Source of the DNA: JALYNX01 sp963749415
GTDB taxonomy: Bacteria; Actinomycetota; Acidimicrobiia; Spongiisociales; ZC4RG35
Assembly: GCA_963749415.1 (NCBI GenBank)
Contig: CAVVMG010000001.1
Coordinates: 1,922,001-1,986,000 of the forward strand
Direction: 5' to 3'
Length of the DNA stretch: 64,000 nt
The translations under genes were made by a program, and so were the position numbers. The notes under the pieces were generated by a model. The model saw only the letters and a program-made list of their open reading frames with translations, made no database searches and was not told the DNA's origin. Positions 58,296-64,000 of this stretch are shown here, one piece after another. How positions within the stretch are numbered: the first letter of the stretch is position 1; each line of letters begins with the position of its first letter.

Positions 58296-59339
58296 TCAGG
58301 CCGCCGGGACCGAGAGCACGAAGCTGGACCATCCATCCTCGAAGCGGTAGGTGAGGTCGCCATCCATCAGTCGGGCGAGACGCCGGGCCACCGCCAGACC
58401 GAGCCCGATCGAATGCGGATGCCCGGACCGCGAGCCCTTCTCGAATGGCTTGAAGATGCGCTCGATGTCAGCCGCCGGTATCGCCTCACCCGTGTCGCGG
58501 ACCCGGACCTCGATACGGTCGCCCACCTTGCCCACGGCCACCGTCACCGTGTCCCCACCGTGACGGAGGGCGTTCGACACGAGGTTGCGCAGAATCTGCC
58601 GGGTGCGCCTGGGATCCGCGTTGACCAGGGAGGAGTCATCGAAGACCTGGAGGTCGATGGCCTTCTCCTCGACCTCGAGCACCCTCTCGATCTCCTTGAC
58701 GACGTCGAACATCTCGGGATGGACGCTGACCCGGTTCAGGTCGTCGCCGTATGCGACGAGCAGGTCTTCGATGAGCCAGGAGACGTCATCCGCCTGGCGG
58801 GCGATCATCTGTGAGACCTCCCGGCGATCCTCGTCGGTGAAGCTGTCGTAGTTGTCGGCCAGCTCCTGGCCAAGGCCCAAAATCGCCGCGATCGGGTTGC
58901 GCAGCTCATGTGACACGGTGGCGATGAATTCGTCTTTGGCCTCGTACGCCTTGACCTTGTCGGTCATGTCGACGAGTGATCCTTCGTAGTAGGCGACCTC
59001 TCCCTTTTCGTCACGGATGACCCGGGCCGAGTCACGCGCCCAAATCGTCGAACCGTCCGGGCGCCGCAACTCGATGTCGAAGTCGTGGACCACTCCGGTG
59101 GTGCCGATCTCTTCGATCCATCGCCGTCTCCGCTCCGGTGTCACATAGACGCTCTCCACCGAGACGACGTTGGCCTTGAGGTCCTCAACCGTCCCATATC
59201 CCAGGAGGTTGGCGAGGGCAGGATTGGCTGCGACCAGCCTTCCGCGGGTGTCGCTTCGATAGAACGCAACCGGCATCCGTGCGAAGAACGCGCTCAGCTC
59301 GTCCGGACCGTCCCGCTCCGTTTCACTCTGGTCATTCAT
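58296..59339 (-). CDS. PAS domain sensor histidine kinase
   Basis: A 347-residue soluble kinase without membrane helices. Residues ~15-130 form a PAS/PAC domain (FFARMPVAFYRSDTRGRLVA, WARDSARVIRDEKGEVAYYEG). The HisKA dimerisation domain has the phospho-acceptor His in FIATVSHELRNPIAAILGLG, and the ATPase domain has the N box NLVSNALRHGG, the G1 box VRDTGEAIPAADI and the G2 GLGLAVARRL. No response regulator is adjacent, so it is an orphan; the GGDEF-type regulator at 32.5 kb is one candidate partner by inference only. Confidence 0.92.
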   Translation of the reverse strand: MNDQSETERDGPDELSAFFARMPVAFYRSDTRGRLVAANPALANLLGYGTVEDLKANVVSVESVYVTPERRRRWIEEIGTTGVVHDFDIELRRPDGSTIWARDSARVIRDEKGEVAYYEGSLVDMTDKVKAYEAKDEFIATVSHELRNPIAAILGLGQELADNYDSFTDEDRREVSQMIARQADDVSWLIEDLLVAYGDDLNRVSVHPEMFDVVKEIERVLEVEEKAIDLQVFDDSSLVNADPRRTRQILRNLVSNALRHGGDTVTVAVGKVGDRIEVRVRDTGEAIPAADIERIFKPFEKGSRSGHPHSIGLGLAVARRLARLMDGDLTYRFEDGWSSFVLSVPAA

Positions 59340-59376
59340 GAGAACCTCGTACCTACCCCGGATTGGACCCCGGCAC

Positions 59377-59787
59377 TCACCCGTCGAGTTTCATCAGACA
59401 TGGCGAAATGTCGCAATCGATCTCCCAGCGACCATCGACTTCCTTTGGTATCGGCCCCACGATTATCGGACATGAGCGCTGATAGAGGCGCTGCGCCACG
59501 AGGGATCCGATGACCAGGATCGGGTCAGGCTCACCGAGGATGAATCCGGCTGGGCCGGTGCCGGCCCTCAGCGCCTCGGCGAGCACCGACGACGACGAGC
59601 TGGAACCACGCCCGTGTGGCATGCAAACGATGCGCCCACTGAGGCTCTCCCCCGCCTGTGGATGGTTGCTGTCGATCACCAGTCCGGTCTCGGGGTCGAA
59701 CCCACCCCACAACGACAACGGCTCGTCAAGGATCGCGATTGGCCCCTCGGCGCGTCCGGGCACCAGCACGGCGTACCCGACGCTCAC
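59377..59787 (-). CDS. Aconitase X small subunit (swivel domain, DUF126)
   Basis: The mobile swivel domain that closes over the active site of the adjacent large subunit. The GTG at 59787 overlaps the large-subunit TGA (GTGA) and gives 136 residues beginning VSVGYAVLVPGRAEGPIAIL. Family features are PLSLWGGFDPETGLVIDSNH, SGRIVCMPHGRGSSSSSSVL with the Ser-rich substrate loop, and AGTGPAGFILGEPDPILVIG. The longer upstream open frame lies inside the large-subunit gene and is not conserved. Confidence 0.88.
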   Translation of the reverse strand: MSVGYAVLVPGRAEGPIAILDEPLSLWGGFDPETGLVIDSNHPQAGESLSGRIVCMPHGRGSSSSSSVLAEALRAGTGPAGFILGEPDPILVIGSLVAQRLYQRSCPIIVGPIPKEVDGRWEIDCDISPCLMKLDG

Positions 59788-61019
59788 CAGAGGTCCCCGG
59801 TCGTGATGCTCCCCGATGCCGCTGAGCGGACACAGTCCTCGAGACTGCCCAGGGCCACCCCGACACCGATGTTCCCCGGGGCGTAGTAGGCCCACTTCGC
59901 CGAATTGGTCATCACCACCCCGGAGACCTGCCCGATGATCGGGGTGATGTAGGTGCAGGTGTCGGTGACGACCGTGACACCAAAGTCGAGCAACGGGTCG
60001 ATCAGGCCGCGGCTTTCGGCCTCGGAGAGGACATCGCGACCGGTGTTGACGTAGAAGGGGACGCGGCTCTTTCCCTCGACCAGGGAGCTCAACTCCGCGA
60101 TCTCGTTCAAGGAGGCATGGGGCGTGCCGACGCTTACCGCTCCCAACGCTCCTCTCCCCTTGCTCAGCGCATCCTTCCCCGCCCGAAGATCGTCGAGCTC
60201 GATGATCACTATCCGAGCCGGGTCCCGGCCACCGAGCGCCGATTCCAGGTCTGGAGCCTCCGGGGTTACCCCGGCGATGTGGAACATGGCGACCGACCCC
60301 GAGGATGCTGCCGCCGCTCCCAATGCCTTGAGCCGGTCCTCTGTGGCCCGGCCGTCGAGACCGGTCAACACCGCCACCTCGTTGCCGGCCTGGTGTCCCA
60401 GCACATGGCCCAACAATGGATAGACCAGCTCGTCGTCGAGGAGGTGGTCCGGCACGCGGACCTCGACGACCATCGTGGCGAGCCGCCCCAAGTCGGTATG
60501 AAGGCCGCTGTTTGGCGCTCTCCCGGTGATCGCACAGCAGATGTCGAAGAAGTCCCCATATCGGTTGGTCCGGGCTCCGAGCACGCTGTTGGCAAACGCG
60601 ATCGCATTGGACTCACCCCATGCGATCTGCTCGCCCAGGCCCGGGCGATCGGCCAGCTGGTAGGGGGCACAGGTCCAAGACGGAATGCAGCCCATCGCCA
60701 CATAGGCATCCATGAGGGCCCGGGACTCCGACGCGGCATCGGGGTCACCCCGGTACAGCTCGGGATGCAACAGATCGAGTGATGAGACATTGAGCGTGGT
60801 TGGCACCTGGACCCTGGTGCCGCCCTCGGTCAGGGCGCGAGCGAAGTCGACACCCGCCCTGCCGTGATAGAGGCAGCCGTCGATGTGTGCCCTCGTGATG
60901 TCCAGTAGCGACGCGGCGCCGAGCGATGGGGAGGCAGCGACCAAGAGCTCCATGGCGATCCGAGGACCGGGCCCCATGTCCCCGCCAAGAAGGGTCGAGT
61001 CGTATTCGGTCAGCCGCAC
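59784..61019 (-). CDS. Aconitase X large (catalytic) subunit
   Basis: Iron-sulfur hydro-lyase superfamily member; known relatives are archaeal phosphomevalonate dehydratase and bacterial cis-3-hydroxy-L-proline dehydratase. The 411 residues contain LTEYDSTLLGGDMGPGPRIA, CIPSWTCAPYQL, WGESNAIAFANSVLGARTNR, FDICCAITGRAPNSGLH and VTDTCTYITPI. The cysteines in the CIPSWTC, DICC and TDTC stretches are candidate cluster ligands. It is coupled to the small subunit by a 4-bp overlap. No mevalonate or proline genes surround it, so the substrate is unknown. Confidence 0.9.
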   Translation of the reverse strand: MRLTEYDSTLLGGDMGPGPRIAMELLVAASPSLGAASLLDITRAHIDGCLYHGRAGVDFARALTEGGTRVQVPTTLNVSSLDLLHPELYRGDPDAASESRALMDAYVAMGCIPSWTCAPYQLADRPGLGEQIAWGESNAIAFANSVLGARTNRYGDFFDICCAITGRAPNSGLHTDLGRLATMVVEVRVPDHLLDDELVYPLLGHVLGHQAGNEVAVLTGLDGRATEDRLKALGAAAASSGSVAMFHIAGVTPEAPDLESALGGRDPARIVIIELDDLRAGKDALSKGRGALGAVSVGTPHASLNEIAELSSLVEGKSRVPFYVNTGRDVLSEAESRGLIDPLLDFGVTVVTDTCTYITPIIGQVSGVVMTNSAKWAYYAPGNIGVGVALGSLEDCVRSAASGSITTGDLW

Positions 61020-61032
61020 CGGGCAAGAACCT

Positions 61033-61738
61033 CTAGGCGTCGAACTCGAGTGTCAGCTGGGGCTCGGCGCGGTGAAAACGACGCAAGCCGTTCCACATCA
61101 GGTGATCCATGAAGACCCAAGACCTGCGGTGGATCGACGTCGGCCCCCAGGCCTGCAAGGCGGACTTGTGCACCGGGCATGGATAGCCCTTGTTGGCCTC
61201 GAAGTTGTAGCCCGGGTAGTGATCGGCGATCTCCCTCATCAAACGATCGCGGCTCACCTTGGCCAGGATGGATGCAGCCGCGATCGACAACGAGCTGCTG
61301 TCGCCCCTGACGATGCGCCGGGCGCCGCCCACGAAGTCCCAATTCCCGTCAACCAGGACCTGGTCGGGGATGACCCCGAGTGCAGTCGATCGCTCTGCGT
61401 GCAGCCAGTCTCTGCGCCTCGGACATCCCCAGCTCGTCACATTCCTGGGGAGATGCATGGCCGACCGCCCACGACGCACACCACCCCGCGATCCTGTCGA
61501 AGAGCGCCTCGCGCTCGTCTTCGGTGAGCACCTTCGAATCCCGGATCTTGTAAACCCTGCGATCGGCGGGGACCACGGCCGCCCCAACGGTCAGCGGCCC
61601 TGCCCAGGACCCGCGGCCCACCTCGTCCACCCCGACCACCACCGGGGCCCCGGCCGCCCACAGCGAGCGCTCGACGTCAAGGCCCGGGGCGCGCCGCCGG
61701 AGACTGGGCCGGAGCTTGGGTGCGGTGACCACGGTCAT
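61033..61738 (-). CDS. rnhB: Ribonuclease HII, interrupted by one-base insertion near 61384
   Basis: Removes ribonucleotides from DNA and RNA primers. The N-terminal frame (to 61738, MTVVTAPKLRPSLRRRAPGL) has the catalytic GVDEVGRGSWAGPLTVGAAVV and KIRDSKVLTEDEREAL; the second frame has VIPDQVLVDGNWDFVG, SLSIAAASILAKVSRDRLM and HYPGYNFEANKGYPCPVHK. The protein is continuous if one base is dropped in the codons after RRAID (about 61384). About 235 residues is the usual size. Together with alaS and the mutase this is the third such indel, so assembly error is favoured over a true pseudogene. Confidence 0.88.
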
Positions 61739-61794
61739 TCGCTGTGGAGGGTAGGTCGATGCGCTGTCGATCCGGTGTTCCTCGCGAAAGCTCT

Positions 61795-62400
61795 TCAGTT
61801 CATCCCCACATCGTCGGGAAAGGTGGACACCAGGGACAGATACCCGCTCTGGCGGCGGAGCACCCGCGCCCATTGGCCCTCGGGCCGCTCGAACGGGTCG
61901 TCGGGAGAGGCCTGGACGACGTACCACGAGCCCTCGTCGATCTCTGCCTCCAACTGTCCCGCACCCCAGCCCGCATAACCGGAGTAGATCCTGAGCTGGG
62001 ACCGCTCCGGGGGCGGATCACCGGAGAGGTCGACCAGGTTGACCCCAGGCAAAGCAGTCGCCTCACCGCTGCCACCCGGTCCCAGGGCGATTGCCATCTC
62101 CGGCTCGACCGGGCCCCCGTAGAAGATGTGAAGCGACTCATCGCCCTGATTCGCCCAGGAGGGTATGTGGTCTGCCACGAATTCGGGAGTGGGGCGATTG
62201 AGGACGATGCCCACCGTCCCCTCTTCGTCGTGCTGAACCATGAAAACCACGGTCCGCCAGAAATGGGGGTCGATGAGCACCGGGGTGGCCAGCAAGAGGC
62301 GGCCGGCAAGGCTGGCGATCACACCCCATCCTGCCACATCCTCGAGGGTGCTTCGGGGCTGATCTCCCGCAACGCGAATACCGGGATAGTCTGTCTCCAT
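61795..62400 (-). CDS. yqgE: YqgE/AlgH family protein (UPF0301)
   Basis: Conserved protein of unknown biochemical role. ATG 62400 starts METDYPGIRVAGDQPRSTLE and gives 201 residues. The family hallmarks are GRLLLATPVLIDPHFWRTVV, GTVGIVLNRPTPEFVADHIP, FYGGPVEPEMAIAL and IYSGYAGWGAGQLEAEIDEG with SWYVVQA. It is the first gene of the minus-strand run through rnhB, the aconitase X pair, the kinase, galE and the mutase. Confidence 0.93.
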   Translation of the reverse strand: METDYPGIRVAGDQPRSTLEDVAGWGVIASLAGRLLLATPVLIDPHFWRTVVFMVQHDEEGTVGIVLNRPTPEFVADHIPSWANQGDESLHIFYGGPVEPEMAIALGPGGSGEATALPGVNLVDLSGDPPPERSQLRIYSGYAGWGAGQLEAEIDEGSWYVVQASPDDPFERPEGQWARVLRRQSGYLSLVSTFPDDVGMN

Positions 62401-62413
62401 CAGGACCTTTTCC

Positions 62414-63058
62414 TTGCCCCGGTTCGGTGGCATCGCTCTCCTGGCGGGCGGTCTGGTCCTCTTGCTCGCGGCCTGTGACGGCGGTTCTGCGGCCGTGGTG
62501 ACACACACCGACGAGCAACGCCTCGGTCGCTTCCAGATTCCCGAGCAGTGGCACACCTACGAGCTCTCGGAGCTCTCATCTCTCGAGGACATGCCATTCG
62601 ACGAGTCGGTACAGGGGTTCACCTTCCCGCCGGTGAGTGGCATTGCCTTCGACGGGGACCCGGTGCGCGACGTCGAGCACCTGACCAAGGAGCTGCCGGA
62701 AGCGGAGTACCCGATCGGAGTCATGACGGTCCGCCAGATCGGCGAGGCAGAGAAGGACTTCTTGTCCCGTGCCGTGCTCACCCAGTCGGTGCTCCCCTAC
62801 TACAACCTGGCCAACAGCCAGGAGCTCACCAAGGAAGACTTCAGCTTCGGGGGTGGATTCGACGGTGTCCGGGTGCTGGTCTCGTTCGAAGACGAGGCCG
62901 GTCAGAATCAGGGTGTCGCCTACCTGATCACAGTGTCCAACCCCGATGACACAAGGATGTACTCGATGATCGCCGGTTGCAGCCGGCAGTGCTTCATCGA
63001 TCACCAAGAAACGATCGTAGGAGTTGTCGACTCATGGCTGGTCAACAAGAGAGCCTGA
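62414..63058 (+). CDS. Lipoprotein of unknown function
   Basis: A 214-residue secreted protein with a lipoprotein signal: IALLAGGLVLLLAAC, lipobox LAAC with Cys ~21. The mature part is soluble and acidic, ending in CSRQCFIDHQETIVGVVDSW, which has two cysteines that could form a disulfide. TTG 62414 is the only suitable start. It is divergent from yqgE (13 bp between starts) and overlaps the AAA+ gene by 25 bp, suggesting coupled translation. I do not recognise the family. Confidence 0.8.
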   Translation: MPRFGGIALLAGGLVLLLAACDGGSAAVVTHTDEQRLGRFQIPEQWHTYELSELSSLEDMPFDESVQGFTFPPVSGIAFDGDPVRDVEHLTKELPEAEYPIGVMTVRQIGEAEKDFLSRAVLTQSVLPYYNLANSQELTKEDFSFGGGFDGVRVLVSFEDEAGQNQGVAYLITVSNPDDTRMYSMIAGCSRQCFIDHQETIVGVVDSWLVNKRA

Positions 63059-64000
63059 ACACACGCAAGCGAGACGTCCGTCAGACCCGGCGGAAGCTCG
63101 ACACGTGGGACCGGATCAAGTTCCTCGTCTTCCTCGCGGTCGTGATGACGGCGATGATCGCCGGTTCGGACGATCTGGGATTCCTCAGCCTCTGGGAAGT
63201 GATCGTTGCCTTCTTCTCGAGCGGCACCGGCAGGGCTCTGGGGATCCTCTTCCTGCTCGAGTGCCTCCGCCAAACCCACTATTTTTTCTCCGAGCGCTCC
63301 GCCGGCTACAACTCCTTCTGGCAGGACAGCCTGTTTGGCGGCTTCGAGCGCTGGACGCAGGCCCATTTCAAGCCCTGGACCCGATTCCGGGTCGGCAGGT
63401 TCATCCGGTGGGCCTTCTATCTGCTCCTCATCGGGCTTCTCGTCGACTACTTCGTTCCCGAGGTACAGGGCGTCCTCCAGGCGATTGTCGAGCTTCCCCG
63501 ACTGATCGTCGGCGTGCTCCCCTTCGCCTTCCAGCTGATGTTTGGCTTCATGTTCGTGGCGGTCCAGTTCCTGGGGATCTTCTGGCTGCTCTCGAGGGGT
63601 GGGATGGACGTCATCCTTCCCGAGGAGGTCACCACCCGTTTCGACGACGTCTGGGGCCAGGACCACGTCCTCGACCTGATCAAGGAGAACATCGCCTTCC
63701 TCGAGAAGCCCGACGAGATCGAGAAGAAGGGCGGGTACATCCCGGGAGGAATCCTGCTCTGGGGGCCCCCTGGAACCGGGAAGACGTTGATGGCCCAGGC
63801 AATTGCCGGTGAGACCGGGCGACCCTATGTCTTCGTCGAGCCCGGCGCCTTCATCAACATGTTCATGGGGATCGGCGTCCTCAAGGTCAAGAGCCTCTAC
63901 CGCAAGCTGCGCAAGCTGAGCCTCCGCCATGGCGGGGTGATCGTGTTCTTCGACGAGGCAGACGCCCTCGGCTCCCGGGGTACGCAGGGGGCACCTCAGG
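63034..64000 (+). CDS. Membrane-anchored AAA+ ATPase (FtsH-like ATPase domain), 3' end outside window
   Basis: The frame runs off the window after 322 residues. The N-terminal ~30 residues are basic and polar, then about four hydrophobic segments (FLVFLAVVMTAMIAG, IVAFFSSGTGRALGILFLL, WAFYLLLIGLLVDYF and FQLMFGFMFVAVQFLGIFWL). The AAA domain starts near residue 200 (RFDDVWGQDHVLDLIKENIA), with Walker A GPPGTGKT around residue 244 and Walker B VIVFFDEADALGSRG around 303. The ATPase core resembles FtsH/CDC48, but the long multi-helix N-terminal region does not, and whether a protease domain follows cannot be seen. Confidence 0.85.
   Translation, partial: MAGQQESLNTRKRDVRQTRRKLDTWDRIKFLVFLAVVMTAMIAGSDDLGFLSLWEVIVAFFSSGTGRALGILFLLECLRQTHYFFSERSAGYNSFWQDSLFGGFERWTQAHFKPWTRFRVGRFIRWAFYLLLIGLLVDYFVPEVQGVLQAIVELPRLIVGVLPFAFQLMFGFMFVAVQFLGIFWLLSRGGMDVILPEEVTTRFDDVWGQDHVLDLIKENIAFLEKPDEIEKKGGYIPGGILLWGPPGTGKTLMAQAIAGETGRPYVFVEPGAFINMFMGIGVLKVKSLYRKLRKLSLRHGGVIVFFDEADALGSRGTQGAPQ

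Overview
This 64 kb window is a high-GC chromosomal segment from an actinomycetote, most like the deep-branching Acidimicrobiia. The evidence is an actinobacterial integration host factor (mihF) beside gmk-rpoZ-coaBC-metK, a PriA without helicase motifs, a pyr operon headed by pyrR with a PyrR-binding leader, many GTG starts and ATGA gene overlaps, and an actinobacterial-type 16S rRNA. No phage, plasmid, insertion sequence, CRISPR array or tRNA gene was seen.

Layout. (1) 1-13.2 kb, plus strand: aspS (5' end missing), rarA, alaS (one-base frameshift), ruvX, mltG, aroE, a DUF4388 protein, a prepilin peptidase, aroC-aroK-aroB, efp and nusB. (2) 13.2-27.3 kb: the pyrimidine operon pyrR-pyrB-pyrC-carA-carB-pyrD-pyrF, then mihF-gmk-rpoZ-coaBC-metK-priA. 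(3) 27.3-30.2 kb, minus strand: a Fur-family regulator and a CbiM/PDGLE/CbiQ/CbiO nickel or cobalt importer, with a Nur-like operator in front of cbiM; this block separates priA from def. (4) 30.3-36.7 kb: def-fmt-rpe, a response regulator with a GGDEF-like domain, and the riboflavin genes ribD-ribE-ribBA-ribH. (5) 36.7-44.1 kb: infC (ATC start, attenuator-like leader)-rpmI-rplT, an rRNA/tRNA 2'-O-methyltransferase, pheS-pheT, mpg and tyrS. (6) 44.1-50.2 kb: a complete rRNA operon (16S, 23S, 5S). The 23S gene is interrupted by a 707-nt group I intron with a single-motif LAGLIDADG endonuclease gene. (7) 50.2-55.5 kb: TPR protein, short SSB, a 58-residue protein, SURF1, YbaK-type deacylase, methyltransferase, thioredoxin with a histidine-rich tail, amidase and a small membrane protein. 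(8) 55.5-62.4 kb, minus strand: yqgE, rnhB (frameshifted), two-subunit aconitase X, a PAS histidine kinase, galE and a phosphohexomutase (frameshifted). (9) 62.4-64 kb, plus strand: a lipoprotein and a membrane-anchored AAA+ ATPase cut by the window end.

The standout element is the 23S intron. Its insertion point corresponds to E. coli 23S U1931 (just after CCTAAGGT). I could trace a P1 with the U-G wobble, P2, P3, P4, P5, P7 and the terminal G directly in the sequence. The endonuclease reading frame runs through the catalytic core: its start codon lies in a stem and its last codons encode P7 and P3 strands. Other points worth checking are an IF2_N-like extension on NusB, the candidate nickel regulon, an orphan aconitase X pair, the thioredoxin metal-binding-like tail, and three single-base frameshifts in housekeeping genes, which suggest residual indel errors in the assembly.
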